Of a DNA stretch of 34,584 nt, positions 23,396 through 32,037 are shown piece by piece (within the stretch, counting starts at the first letter, position 1; each line of letters opens with the position of its first letter). The notes below the pieces were generated by a model, which was given only the letters and a program-made list of their open reading frames with translations, searched no databases and had not been told where the DNA came from. Origin of the DNA: JBFXAN01 sp050184225 (GTDB taxonomy: Bacteria; Chloroflexota; Dehalococcoidia; CAUJGQ01); the NCBI GenBank assembly GCA_050184225.1, contig JBFXAN010000063.1, forward strand, positions 1-34,584. Reading direction: 5' to 3'. The translations under genes and the position numbers were made by a program.

Positions 23396-24709
23396 CTACG
23401 CGCTCATGTTCTCAATGATCGTCGAGATGCCCATGCCGGCGCCGATGCACTGCGTACCGAGGCCGTACTTCGAGTTGCTGCGGCGCAGCTCATGCGCGAC
23501 GGTGAGGACGAGCCGCGCGCCGGTGGCGCCGAGTGGATGGCCGATCGCGATCGAGCCGCCGTTGACGTTGACGCGGTCCACTGGGATGCCCAGTTCCTTG
23601 CAGGATGGGATCACCTGGGCGGCGAACGCCTCGTTGAACTCGACGCGGTCGATCTGGTCCGGGGTCAGGCCGGCGTGCTTCAGCGCCTTCTTCGTGGACG
23701 GCACCGGGCCGAGGCCCATCACCTGCGGCTTCACGCCGCTGATGCCGTAGCCGACGATCCGCGCCAGCGGCTCCAGGCCCAGCTCAGCCGCCTTCTCCTC
23801 GCTCATCAGGAGCACGGCGGAGATACCGTCGTTGGTCGGGCAGGAGTTGCCGGCGGTGATCACCAGTTCCTTGTTGCCGTAGGAGACGATGCCGTTGACC
23901 GTCTTCAGCTGCGAGAGCGTCTCGATATTGGTGCCGGCGCGGATGCACTCGTCACGGTCGAAGACGACGGTCTTGCCGCGCTCGTCGGCAACCCAGTTGC
24001 CCTGGTCATCGAAGACGGGAAGCTCGATCTCGAGCGGGATCACCTCGTCCTTGTAGATGCCCTTCTCGTATGCCTCCGCCGCCTTCTTGTGCGAGAGGAC
24101 GGAGAACTCGTCCATCTCCTCGCGGGAGAGGTTGTAGACCTCCGCGACGTTCTGCGCGGTCTGGGTCATCGACGTCACGGGGGGCGCATCGAGGATGTAA
24201 TCGGGGAAGGCGACGGAGAAGTTCTGGAAATGATCGGGCGCGAGGTTGCGCTGCGCCTCAGACATCTTCATCCGCTGCGGGTTGAACTCGGTGATGCGGT
24301 TCTTCTCAAACGGCGGCCGTCCGCCACCGAGACCGCGGCCCATGCGCTCGATGCCGATGGCGATACCACAGTCGGTCGCGCCGACCTGGATCGACTGGGC
24401 GACGCGGTGCAGCGTCTCCATGCTCGAGCCGCACTGGCGGTTCGTGTCAAAAGCGGAAACCTCATGCGGTAGGCCGGCGAGATGCGCGACCGTATCGGCG
24501 CCAATGCCGGCCAGTTCGCCCGCACCACCGACGTTGCCGAGGCCGATGTCCTCGATCATCGCGTCCGTGACCTTGGGGTTGCGGTCGAGTAGCGCCCGAA
24601 TGATCTTTGCGCCCGTATCGTCCAACCGGGTGCCGACCAGTGAGCCGCGGCCACCGCGCCCAAACGCCGAGCGGCAGCCATCAACGATGACGACGTTCCG
24701 AAGTTGCAT
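23396..24709 (-). CDS. Acetyl-CoA C-acyltransferase (thiolase)
   Basis: This 437-residue thiolase cleaves 3-ketoacyl-CoA or condenses acetyl-CoA. The nucleophile is Cys93 in NRQCGSSMET, followed by NEAFAAQ near 350, GGSIAIGHPLGATGARL near 380 and the second catalytic Cys in CIGAGMG near the C-terminus. It is longer than the usual 390-400 residues, with extra sequence in the loop domain (near ERMGRGLGGGRPPFEKNRIT), as in FadI-type degradative thiolases. I choose ATG 24709 (MQLRNVVIVDG) with GAGGAG upstream; a frame open to 25030 adds 107 unlikely residues. It likely works in fatty-acid oxidation with dehydrogenases such as the one at 880. Confidence 0.93.
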   Translation of the reverse strand: MQLRNVVIVDGCRSAFGRGGRGSLVGTRLDDTGAKIIRALLDRNPKVTDAMIEDIGLGNVGGAGELAGIGADTVAHLAGLPHEVSAFDTNRQCGSSMETLHRVAQSIQVGATDCGIAIGIERMGRGLGGGRPPFEKNRITEFNPQRMKMSEAQRNLAPDHFQNFSVAFPDYILDAPPVTSMTQTAQNVAEVYNLSREEMDEFSVLSHKKAAEAYEKGIYKDEVIPLEIELPVFDDQGNWVADERGKTVVFDRDECIRAGTNIETLSQLKTVNGIVSYGNKELVITAGNSCPTNDGISAVLLMSEEKAAELGLEPLARIVGYGISGVKPQVMGLGPVPSTKKALKHAGLTPDQIDRVEFNEAFAAQVIPSCKELGIPVDRVNVNGGSIAIGHPLGATGARLVLTVAHELRRSNSKYGLGTQCIGAGMGISTIIENMSA

Positions 24710-24781
24710 GATCTCCTCTCTTCTCTCCGCAGTCTGCGAAGCCCTCCGGTAGCAACCGGCGATCCCATGGAACTCACGCGC

Positions 24782-24787
24782 AGTATA
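24782..24787 (-). promoter_or_regulatory. Candidate -10 for the thiolase gene
   Basis: TATACT on the minus strand gives a start near 24775 and a leader of about 66 nt that carries the Shine-Dalgarno. The TTGACG further upstream is too close (11 nt) for a normal -35. Confidence 0.4.
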
Positions 24788-24863
24788 TCGCACCGATACG
24801 TCAAGTACAGGCCCCGGCCCTGGGAGCGCGGGCATCTTGTCCGCCAGGTGTTTTCGGCAGGTT

Positions 24864-24880
24864 GCGGACAGGATGTCCGC
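24864..24880. promoter_or_regulatory. Inverted repeat upstream of mrp, candidate operator
   Basis: Perfect 7-bp arms, GCGGACA and TGTCCGC, with a 3-nt centre, lie about 60 nt before the mrp -10. A half-site copy lies about 25 nt further upstream. Function is inferred from position only. Confidence 0.35.
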
Positions 24881-24941
24881 GCGCTCAGGGCGTGATGAAG
24901 CCTTTGTCTGAGAAGCGGGCACACGCCGCCGCTCCAGCCCG

Positions 24942-24947
24942 TATACT
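24942..24947 (+). promoter_or_regulatory. Candidate -10 of the mrp operon
   Basis: TATACT predicts a transcript start near 24954 and a leader of roughly 90-110 nt before mrpA. No good -35 is seen. Confidence 0.4.
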
Positions 24948-25063
24948 GGTAAGACCCCACGCACGTTCAATTGCGTCCATCCGCGATTGGACTCGACCGA
25001 GGCTGTACCTCCCAACGTCGGCCGTGTCACTCACCCGCGGGAATGGCCTCCAAGCCTGAGAAA

Positions 25064-27490
25064 ATGGACGATACGCGCATGGGTGTTGCTATCCTGTCCG
25101 TGTTTGTGACTGCCGGCATGGCGCCGACGATTCACCGGATCGGACGTGGACGGACGGGCTGGCTGCTGGCGCTGCTGCCGGCGTGTCTCGCGGTCTACTT
25201 TGCGAGCTTCGGCGGGCGGATCGCGGACGGGGATACCGTCTCGCTGTCGTACGGCTGGATACCGAGCCTCGGCGTCTCGCTCTCCTTCTACCTCGACGGC
25301 CTCAGCCTCCTCTTCGCGCTGCTGATCACGGGGATCGGCGCCCTGATCTTGATCTATGCCGGCGGCTACATGGCCGGCCGGGCCGATCTCGGTCTGTTCT
25401 ACGCTTACCTGCTGCTCTTCATGGGGTCGATGCTCGGGTTGGTGCTGGCCGACAACGTCATCACCCTCTTCGTCTTCTGGGAGTTGACGAGCATCAGCTC
25501 GTACCTGTTGATCGGCTTCGACCACGAGCGGGCCGAGTCCCGCGCGGCGGCGCTCCAGGCGCTGCTGGTGACGAACGCCGGTGGCCTGGCGATGCTGGCA
25601 GGGTTAATCCTGCTCAGCCAGGTGGGCGGCTCGCCGGAGATCTCAATCCTGCGGACTCAGGGCGAGGCGATCCGCGCGGATGACCTCTACCTGCCGATCC
25701 TGCTCCTGGTCCTGGCGGGGGCGTTCACCAAGTCGGCGCAGTTTCCCTTTCACTTCTGGTTGCCGGGCGCGATGGCCGCACCAACGCCGGTCAGCGCCTA
25801 CCTCCATTCCGCCACGATGGTAAAAGCGGGCGTCTATCTGCTCGCCCGCATGAGCCCGATCCTCGGCGGTACCGACACCTGGACCGTCCTCGTGACGGCG
25901 ACGGGGGCGGTCACGATGCTCGTCGGCGGCCTGGTGGCGCTCTATCAGACCGATCTGAAGCGCATCCTCGCCTACTCCACCGTCAGCGCCCTGGGGACGC
26001 TGGTCCTGTTGCTGGGCCTGGGCACATCCGTCGCCGTGACCGGGGCGATCGTCTTCCTGCTGGCACATGCGCTCTACAAAGGCGCCTTGTTCATGGTCGC
26101 GGGTTCAGTCGACCACGAGGCCGGCACGCGTGACGTGGACCGGCTCGGCGGGTTGCGCCGGGCGATGCCGGTGACGTCGGCGGCGGCGGCGCTGGCGGCC
26201 GTGTCCATGGCCGGGTTCGGTCCCGTGTTCAGCTTCATCGGCAAGGAGTTGCTCAACGAGGCGGTCCTGGAAACAGAGACGGCCCGCGTGCTGCTCGTGC
26301 TCGCCGTCGTCCTCGCCAGCGCGCTGTTCGTCGCGGTCGCGGGCATCACCGGCGTGCGTCCGTTCGTCGGGGTGGCGCCGGCGCTGCCGAAACAGGCGCA
26401 CGAAGCGCCCGCCGGCATGTGGTTTGGTCCGGCGCTTCTGGCGGTCCTCGGCGTGGTGCTGGGGCTGGTGCCGGAGGTGGCCGAGCGCACCCTCGTTATC
26501 CCGGCGGCTGATGCCGTCCTCGGTGCCCCGGCGGGGCTGCATCTCGCCCTCTGGCATGGGCTCAATCCGGCGCTTGCGGTCAGTGTCGTGTCGGTGGTCG
26601 CCGGCGCCGGGCTCTATCTCGGCTGGCCGGCGCTCCGCCGCGCGACGCCGTGGATGGCGGCTGCTCTCTCCTGGGGACCAGCCCGGATCTACACATTGGC
26701 GCTAAGGTCGGTTCAGAGGTTTGCCCGTGTGCAGACCGTCATGCTGCAGAACGGCCGTCTGCGCGTCTATCTGATGGTCACGATTGCGACGGCGATCGGG
26801 CTCGGCGCCTTCACGATCATCAGCAAAGACGCGCTCCAGCGACCGGGAAGCTGGACCGATGTACGCGCCTACCAGGTGGGTCTGGTGGTGGTGATGCTGC
26901 TGGCGGCCCTGTACGCGACGGCCTCAACCTCGCGGCTGGCCGCGGTCGCATCGCTGAGCGTCGTCGGCTACGGCGTCGCGCTGATCTACATTTGGTTCGG
27001 CGCACCCGACCTGGCCATGACCCAGTTCATGGTCGAGACGCTGACTGTCATCCTGTTCGTGCTGGTTTTCTACCACCTGCCGAGGCTCCGCAGCCTGTCA
27101 GGTAGAGTCTCCCGCGCGCGAGACATCGTGATCGCGCTGGCGGCGGGCGGGTTCATGACCGCCCTCGTGCTGGCGGCCTCGGCCGGCCGGGGCGAGTCGG
27201 AGCTTGCATCCTACTACGCCGAGGAGAGCGTGCCGGGCGGGCACGGCCAGAACGTGGTCAACGTTATTCTCGTGGACTTCCGCGCGCTCGACACGCTCGG
27301 CGAGATCACCGTCCTCTCGGTCGCGGCCTTCGGAGTGTTTGCCCTCCTGCGGCTGCGGCCACGGACGAGAGACCGGCGTACGCGGCGGATCGTCGGCTCG
27401 GCAGGTGCCCGCGATCGCGACCGATCGCGTTCTGAATCGCCTGCCCCCGAATGGGAACGAGCGCCCGACATGCGAGGTGATGAGGTTTGA
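25064..27490 (+). CDS. mrpA: Mrp Na+(K+)/H+ antiporter subunit A
   Basis: This is the largest subunit of the multisubunit Mrp antiporter, homologous to complex I subunit NuoL (N-terminal part), with a C-terminal extension homologous to MrpB-like and DUF4040 regions. It has about 808 residues and some 20 membrane helices. Conserved proton-path segments include LLFMGSMLGLVLADNVITLFVFWELTS, with the key Glu, and FPFHFWLPGAMAAPTPVSAYLHSATMVKAG. The start is uncertain: ATG 25064 (MDDTRMGVAILSV), ATG 25043 and ATG 25079 are possible and none has a strong Shine-Dalgarno; the family starts close to the first helix, so I chose 25064. An Arg-rich tail precedes the overlap with mrpB. Confidence 0.94.
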   Translation: MDDTRMGVAILSVFVTAGMAPTIHRIGRGRTGWLLALLPACLAVYFASFGGRIADGDTVSLSYGWIPSLGVSLSFYLDGLSLLFALLITGIGALILIYAGGYMAGRADLGLFYAYLLLFMGSMLGLVLADNVITLFVFWELTSISSYLLIGFDHERAESRAAALQALLVTNAGGLAMLAGLILLSQVGGSPEISILRTQGEAIRADDLYLPILLLVLAGAFTKSAQFPFHFWLPGAMAAPTPVSAYLHSATMVKAGVYLLARMSPILGGTDTWTVLVTATGAVTMLVGGLVALYQTDLKRILAYSTVSALGTLVLLLGLGTSVAVTGAIVFLLAHALYKGALFMVAGSVDHEAGTRDVDRLGGLRRAMPVTSAAAALAAVSMAGFGPVFSFIGKELLNEAVLETETARVLLVLAVVLASALFVAVAGITGVRPFVGVAPALPKQAHEAPAGMWFGPALLAVLGVVLGLVPEVAERTLVIPAADAVLGAPAGLHLALWHGLNPALAVSVVSVVAGAGLYLGWPALRRATPWMAAALSWGPARIYTLALRSVQRFARVQTVMLQNGRLRVYLMVTIATAIGLGAFTIISKDALQRPGSWTDVRAYQVGLVVVMLLAALYATASTSRLAAVASLSVVGYGVALIYIWFGAPDLAMTQFMVETLTVILFVLVFYHLPRLRSLSGRVSRARDIVIALAAGGFMTALVLAASAGRGESELASYYAEESVPGGHGQNVVNVILVDFRALDTLGEITVLSVAAFGVFALLRLRPRTRDRRTRRIVGSAGARDRDRSRSESPAPEWERAPDMRGDEV

Positions 27491-27900
27491 CATCCCTGAT
27501 CTTGCGCACGTCGGCCCGGCTCTTGTTCACGCTGCTGCTGCTCTTTGCCTTCTTCCTGCTGCTGCGCGGGCACAACGCGCCCGGGGGCGGTTTCGTCGGC
27601 GGACTGGTTGCGGCGGCGGCGTTCACGCTGTTTTCGATCGCCGATGGTCCGGCCGCCGCCCGCCACGCGCTCCGGATCGATCCGCGGACGTTGATCGCCG
27701 CTGGTCTGCTCGTCGCCATCGCCAGCGGGGTGATTGCGTTTCTCGACCGAGAGCCGATCCTGACCGCGCAATGGGGTACGGTGCGGCTCCTGGGCCTGCC
27801 CGAAACCACCGTCGGGACACCCCTGCTGTTCGACCTTGGCGTGTTCATGGTCGTGCTCGGCGTGACGCTGACCATCATTCTGACCCTGGCGGAGGAGTGA
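27487..27900 (+). CDS. mrpB: Mrp antiporter subunit B
   Basis: This 137-residue membrane protein has about four helices and is MrpB/MnhB. LLLLFAFFLLLRGHNAPGGG followed by FVGGLVAAAAF is the family signature. It starts at TTG 27487, overlapping the mrpA stop (TTGA), with AGGTGA about 8 nt upstream, so translation is coupled. It is required for ion-coupled antiport in the assembled complex. Confidence 0.95.
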   Translation: MTSLILRTSARLLFTLLLLFAFFLLLRGHNAPGGGFVGGLVAAAAFTLFSIADGPAAARHALRIDPRTLIAAGLLVAIASGVIAFLDREPILTAQWGTVRLLGLPETTVGTPLLFDLGVFMVVLGVTLTIILTLAEE

Positions 27901-27901
27901 G

Positions 27902-28339
27902 ATGGAGACCGTGCTCGCCTTCGTCATCGGCGGTTTGTACGCGGCCGGCATCTACTTGATGCTACGGCGCAGCCTGGCGCAGGTGATTCTCGGAATCAGC
28001 CTGCTGACCAACGCCGCCAATCTTCTGATCTTCACCGTGGGTGGGCTGACCCCCGGCCGGCCGCCGCTCGTTGCCGATGGCGCGGAGGAGTTGACCGGGA
28101 CATACGCCGACCCGGTGCCGCAGGCCCTGATCCTCACGGCGATCGTGATCGGCTTTGGTGTCCTCGCCTTCCTGCTCGCGCTCGCCTATCGCACCTTTCA
28201 GACCGTCGGCAGCGATGACCTCGACGATATGCAGTCCACCGACCAACTCATGGCTCCGGCCGATGAGCTTGAAGACGACCTGGCGCCCACCGACCTCACA
28301 CACGACCCGTCGCGCGCGGCGCCGGCGATGGGGAATTAG
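27902..28339 (+). CDS. mrpC: Mrp antiporter subunit C
   Basis: This subunit is homologous to complex I NuoK, with three membrane helices. Family marks are GIYLMLRRSLAQVILGISLL followed by TNAANLLIF, and DPVPQALILTAIVIGFG. At 145 residues it is longer than the usual 110-115, because of an acidic C-terminal extension (LEDDLAPTDLTHDP region). The ATG lies 1 nt after the mrpB stop, with GGAGG upstream. Confidence 0.95.
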   Translation: METVLAFVIGGLYAAGIYLMLRRSLAQVILGISLLTNAANLLIFTVGGLTPGRPPLVADGAEELTGTYADPVPQALILTAIVIGFGVLAFLLALAYRTFQTVGSDDLDDMQSTDQLMAPADELEDDLAPTDLTHDPSRAAPAMGN

Positions 28340-28352
28340 GCGGAGAGCAGCG

Positions 28353-29867
28353 ATGAACCTCTGGCTGATCCTGCCGCTGGTAATTCCACTCGGTGTAGCG
28401 GCGCTCGCCTTCCTGCTCAGGCAGTGGCAGGCGGCACAGCGGGTGCTGGGTTTGGTTGGCGCGGTGCTCCTGCTCCTCGCCGGCCTCGGCCTGTTTGTCT
28501 CCGTCTGGCGGGACGGCATTCAAGCCGCCCACATCGGCAACTGGCCGGCGCCGTTCGACATCACCCTGGTCGCGGACCTCTTTTCCGCGGCGATGGTCGT
28601 GCTCGCCGGCGCGACCGGCGTGGCAGTAGTCGTCTACTCGCTCGTCACGATCGATCGACGGCGGGAGTCGTTTGGATACTATCCGCTCCTCTTGATCCTG
28701 CTGATGGGTGTCTGCGGGGCATTCCTCACCGGCGACATTTTCAACCTCTATGTCTGGTTCGAAGTGATGCTGATCGCGTCCTTCGTACTGCTGGCGCTCG
28801 GCGGCGAACGCGCCCAGATGGAGGGCGCGATCAAGTACGTGACGCTCAACTTGATCGCCTCGGCGTTTTTCTTGGTGGCCGTTGGCGTGCTCTATGCGAT
28901 CGCGGGCACGCTGAATATGGCCGATCTCGCCGTGAAGCTGCGCGGTGACGTCGGCAACCCGGGGCTGGTCACAACGGTCGCGATGCTGTTTCTCGTCGCG
29001 TTTGGCATCAAAGCGGCGGTCTTTCCCCTCTACTTCTGGCTGCCTGCCTCGTATCACACGCCGCCGGCGGCGGTGTCGGCAATCTTCGCCGGCCTGCTCA
29101 CCAAGGTCGGCGTGTACGCACTGATCCGCATGTTCACGCTGATCTTCGTGCAGGACGTCGGTTACACGCACACGCTGATCCTCTACATCGCCGCCCTGAC
29201 GATGATCAGCGGCGTGCTCGGCGCGATCGCCCAGGTCGAAATCCGGCGCGTGCTCTCGTTTCAAGTCATTAGCACGATCGGCTACATGCTCATGGGCCTG
29301 GGCATCCTCACCCCGCTGGCGCTGGCCGGCTCGGTGTTCTACATCGTTCAGGACGTTGCCGTAAAGACGAACCTCTTCTTGATCAGCGGTGTGATTCAAC
29401 GACTCCGCCATACCGAGTCATTGCCTCGCTTGGGCGGTCTCTACGAGAGCGCGCCCATGCTGGCGGTGCTGTTTTTCATTCCCGCGATGTCGCTCGCCGG
29501 CATCCCGCCGCTCTCCGGTTTCTTCGCGAAGGTAGCGCTGGTGCAGGCGGGGTTGGTGACCGAGCACTATGCGATCGTCGCCGTTGCGCTGCTCGTGAGC
29601 ACGCTCACCCTGCTATCCATGGTAAAGGTCTGGGCAGCGGCCTTCTGGAAGGCGCCTCCTGCCGAAACCGAGCGGCACGGCGTCGGCCTTGCTACGCTCG
29701 CGCCGGTCAGACGCTGGGGAATGCTGGCGCCGATCGCCGCGTTGACCGTCGCCACCGTGATCGTTGGTATTGCGGCGGAGCCGGTTTTCACGATGTCACA
29801 GCGGGCGGCCGATCAGTTGCTGGACCCCACGGGCTATATCGAGGCGGTGCTGGGAGTACGCGTATGA
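28353..29867 (+). CDS. mrpD: Mrp antiporter subunit D
   Basis: This is a 504-residue NuoN/NuoM-like channel subunit with about 14 helices. Marks are DIFNLYVWFEVMLIASFVLL with the key Glu, ALGGERAQMEGAIKYVTLNL, and VFPLYFWLPASYHTPPAAVS with the Lys and loop of the family. The start ATG 28353 has GGAGAG 7 nt upstream; a frame open to 28155 is an artefact overlapping mrpC. With MrpA it carries the proton and ion paths. It overlaps mrpE by ATGA. Confidence 0.96.
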   Translation: MNLWLILPLVIPLGVAALAFLLRQWQAAQRVLGLVGAVLLLLAGLGLFVSVWRDGIQAAHIGNWPAPFDITLVADLFSAAMVVLAGATGVAVVVYSLVTIDRRRESFGYYPLLLILLMGVCGAFLTGDIFNLYVWFEVMLIASFVLLALGGERAQMEGAIKYVTLNLIASAFFLVAVGVLYAIAGTLNMADLAVKLRGDVGNPGLVTTVAMLFLVAFGIKAAVFPLYFWLPASYHTPPAAVSAIFAGLLTKVGVYALIRMFTLIFVQDVGYTHTLILYIAALTMISGVLGAIAQVEIRRVLSFQVISTIGYMLMGLGILTPLALAGSVFYIVQDVAVKTNLFLISGVIQRLRHTESLPRLGGLYESAPMLAVLFFIPAMSLAGIPPLSGFFAKVALVQAGLVTEHYAIVAVALLVSTLTLLSMVKVWAAAFWKAPPAETERHGVGLATLAPVRRWGMLAPIAALTVATVIVGIAAEPVFTMSQRAADQLLDPTGYIEAVLGVRV

Positions 29868-30337
29868 CCGGATTCTTATGGAACATCCTGCTGGCCGTGG
29901 TCTGGGCGGCGGTCACCGGCAACTTCTCGCCAGAGAACCTGGTGTTTGGATTCGTCGTCGGGTTCCTGGTGCTGTTCTTCGCCCGTCGGGTGATCGGCAC
30001 CGCCAACTACGGGCCGCGCATGGTCCAGGCGCTGGGCCTCGCCGCCTTCTTCCTCCGAGAGCTGGTCCGGTCGAACGTGCGGGTCGCCTACGATGTGTTG
30101 CGGCCCAACCTCAGGCTGCGGCCGGGCGTGATCGCCATCCCGCTCGACGCGTACACCGACGCGGAGATTGTGCTCCTGGCGAACCTGATCACCGTCACCC
30201 CCGGCTCGCTCAGCCTCGACGTGTCGGCGGACCGACAGACCCTCTATCTCCACGTCATGCACTTCGATGACCCGGAGGAAGTGCGGCGCAGCGTCAAAGA
30301 AGGCTACGAACGGCGAATCCTGACGGTGACACGATGA
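29864..30337 (+). CDS. mrpE: Mrp antiporter subunit E
   Basis: This 157-residue MrpE/MnhE subunit has two N-terminal helices and a cytoplasmic domain. NVRVAYDVLRP and VIAIPLD, then LLANLITVTPGSLSLDVSAD and LYLHVMH, are the typical family signatures. It is coupled at both ends by ATGA overlaps with mrpD and mrpF. MrpE helps complex assembly and stability. Confidence 0.95.
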   Translation: MTGFLWNILLAVVWAAVTGNFSPENLVFGFVVGFLVLFFARRVIGTANYGPRMVQALGLAAFFLRELVRSNVRVAYDVLRPNLRLRPGVIAIPLDAYTDAEIVLLANLITVTPGSLSLDVSADRQTLYLHVMHFDDPEEVRRSVKEGYERRILTVTR

Positions 30338-30624
30338 ATTGGGATGGATTACTCAGCGTCATTCAACCGATGAACATCGTCTATGCGATGCTCACCATCG
30401 CATTACTCCTCGCCTTCGCCCGGCTCGCGCGCGGTCCGAGCCTGCCGGACCGGGTGGTGGCGCTCGACCTGATCACCGTGATCACGGTCGGTTTCATCGC
30501 CGCGTATGCGATCGATGTCGAACAGCGCGTCTTTCTCGACGCGGCTATCGTCGTAGCGCTGATCGCCTTCCTCGGCACGGTCGCGTTCGCCCGATACGTC
30601 GAGCGGGGGGCCGAAAATGAATGA
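30334..30624 (+). CDS. mrpF: Mrp antiporter subunit F
   Basis: This 96-residue subunit has three helices and the family motif LARGPSLPDRVVALDLITV. It overlaps mrpE by 4 nt and mrpG by 8 nt, so the three are translated as a unit. MrpF has been linked to ion selectivity in other bacteria. Confidence 0.95.
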   Translation: MNWDGLLSVIQPMNIVYAMLTIALLLAFARLARGPSLPDRVVALDLITVITVGFIAAYAIDVEQRVFLDAAIVVALIAFLGTVAFARYVERGAENE

Positions 30625-31078
30625 GATTGTGAGCACTCTCCTGTTGCTGGTTGGCGCGGCGTTTCTGCTGCTGGCGGCGCTCGGTATCGTACGCATGCCC
30701 GATCTGTTCACACGGATGTCGGCGGCAACCAAGGGGACGACACTCGGCGTCGGGTGCATGCTGCTGGCGGTCGGGGTCTACTTCCCCGGCATCGGCATCA
30801 CGACCCGTTCGCTCGCCGCGATCGCCTTCTTCTTCGTGACGGCGCCGGTGGCCGCGCACATGATCGGCCGGGCCGCGTACTTCGTCGGCGTACCGCTCTG
30901 GGAGGGAACGGCGCGCGATGAGTTGCGCGGGCGCTACGACCCACAGACGCATGAGCTCGAGCGGGGTGCACCGGAGGAGCCCACCGTGCGGGCGCGACGC
31001 TGGCCCGGCCCGCCCAGCGTGGTCCGTGTCCTCCGCCGCTCGCTACGGTCTCGCCCGAACGACGAGCCCGACGAGTAG
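30617..31078 (+). CDS. mrpG: Mrp antiporter subunit G
   Basis: This is a 153-residue MrpG/MnhG subunit with three helices. LLLAALGIVRMPDLFTRMSA and the following ATKGTTLGVG are the family signature. A charged Arg/Asp-rich C-terminal extension of about 45 residues follows the core. It ends the mrp operon; the convergent cupredoxin gene ends 23 nt away and I see no classic terminator between them. Confidence 0.95.
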   Translation: MNEIVSTLLLLVGAAFLLLAALGIVRMPDLFTRMSAATKGTTLGVGCMLLAVGVYFPGIGITTRSLAAIAFFFVTAPVAAHMIGRAAYFVGVPLWEGTARDELRGRYDPQTHELERGAPEEPTVRARRWPGPPSVVRVLRRSLRSRPNDEPDE

Positions 31079-31101
31079 CGGCCCCATCTCATGGTCATGC
31101 T

Positions 31102-32031
31102 TTATTCGATGATGAGGTGCCCATGCATCTCGATCGGGTGGACGTCGCACTGGAACGCATAGGTGCCGGGCTCCGCCACCGTGAAGCGGACCGTTTCCAT
31201 CTGTCCGCTCTGGACGAGCGGGGTGGCGATCGATCTGCCGTCCACATCCTCGACGCCGAGCACGTGCCAGCTGTGGAGTGCCGCGCTGGTGTTGACCAAT
31301 GTCAACCCGTATGTTTGGCTGGCCTCAGCGCGGAGGATTGCGGCACCGAAGGCGGTATCGCGTGCGAGGAGGATGTTTGTCGTGCCGGCGCCGGGACCGA
31401 GCACGCGCTCCTCACTCGTAGGCGTGGGTGTGACGATGAGGACCGTCTGCCCGCTGCTCTCGGCTCGGACGCGCTCGCACGGACTCCCGCTGCACTGTAG
31501 GCGGCGCGTGTCAACGCTGATTCTTCCCGCATCTGTTACTTCGACCGGGAAGCGGTCGAGGTCCCGCGGGGCAGGGCCAAAGAGGTACCGGCGGGTCGAA
31601 TCCCACTTCGACCCGCCGCATGGCTCTACCCACAGGCCGGTTGCCTCGATCGGCTCGAACGGCCCTTCGGGATTTGGTGTAGCGAGTTCGTCACCGGGTG
31701 GGAGTCCGATGGGCCGTAATGCACTGAACGTCGCGTCCGGCTCCCAGCGGATGCGACACCCGCGCACATGGCCGAAGTAGCCGGGCGGATAGGCATAGAG
31801 CGCCACGAACTCACCGCTCTCCAGGGCCATGAGATAGAAGTCGTCGAGAGCGAAGGAGATCGGCATGTTGGGCTGGTACGCCGCCGGCGGACCGGCTTCC
31901 ACGATCCGGCTGGGTGCATCGTCCCGCGATTGAAAGAACCACGCGGCAGACACCATCAGCATGCCGGCGATGACACCGACGAGGAGGATGGACACCCAGG
32001 AGCGTACACCAAACAGGGACGTGCCTCGCAT
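31102..32031 (-). CDS. Membrane-anchored fusion of degenerate Rieske domain and type-1 copper domain
   Basis: This 309-residue protein has one N-terminal membrane helix (about 12-32). A Rieske-like domain runs over about residues 50-175, with GPAPRDLDRFPVEV near its end. A cupredoxin domain (about 210-309) carries type-1 copper ligands: His253 in LHSWHV, Cys295 and His298 in FQCDVHP, and Met302. In the Rieske part the cluster ligands of the canonical CTHLGC/CPCHGS motifs are absent: the sequence reads GHVRGC and EPCGGS. The two disulfide cysteines (92 and 138) and the Gly-Ser remain. It therefore likely carries copper but no iron-sulfur cluster. I choose ATG 32031 because TACGAT lies 6 nt upstream; a frame runs to TTG 32139. 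Electron transfer at the outer membrane face is inferred. Confidence 0.78.
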   Translation of the reverse strand: MRGTSLFGVRSWVSILLVGVIAGMLMVSAAWFFQSRDDAPSRIVEAGPPAAYQPNMPISFALDDFYLMALESGEFVALYAYPPGYFGHVRGCRIRWEPDATFSALRPIGLPPGDELATPNPEGPFEPIEATGLWVEPCGGSKWDSTRRYLFGPAPRDLDRFPVEVTDAGRISVDTRRLQCSGSPCERVRAESSGQTVLIVTPTPTSEERVLGPGAGTTNILLARDTAFGAAILRAEASQTYGLTLVNTSAALHSWHVLGVEDVDGRSIATPLVQSGQMETVRFTVAEPGTYAFQCDVHPIEMHGHLIIE

Positions 32032-32037
32032 ACCGCA

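Larger units (their letters stand above)
24710..25063. other. Divergent intergenic region, thiolase / mrp operon
   Basis: These 354 nt hold no convincing gene. They contain the thiolase leader and -10, a -10 candidate for mrpA, and an inverted repeat at 24864-24880 (GCGGACA, 3 nt, TGTCCGC). A related half-site (TTGTCCGCC) lies near 24837-24845. The arrangement suggests a regulator-binding region upstream of the mrp promoter. Confidence 0.5.

Noticed and set aside
24710..25030. Extended N-terminus of the thiolase
   Set aside because: The added 107 residues are unlike thiolases and would run across the divergent promoter region.
28155..28352. Extended N-terminus of MrpD
   Set aside because: The extension overlaps mrpC in another frame and is Ser/Arg/Pro-rich; ATG 28353 has a good Shine-Dalgarno and starts at the first helix.
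28296..29411. A 371-codon minus-strand ORF opposite mrpD
   Set aside because: His/Arg/Asp/Glu-rich antisense of a membrane gene; no ribosome-binding site or recognisable domain.
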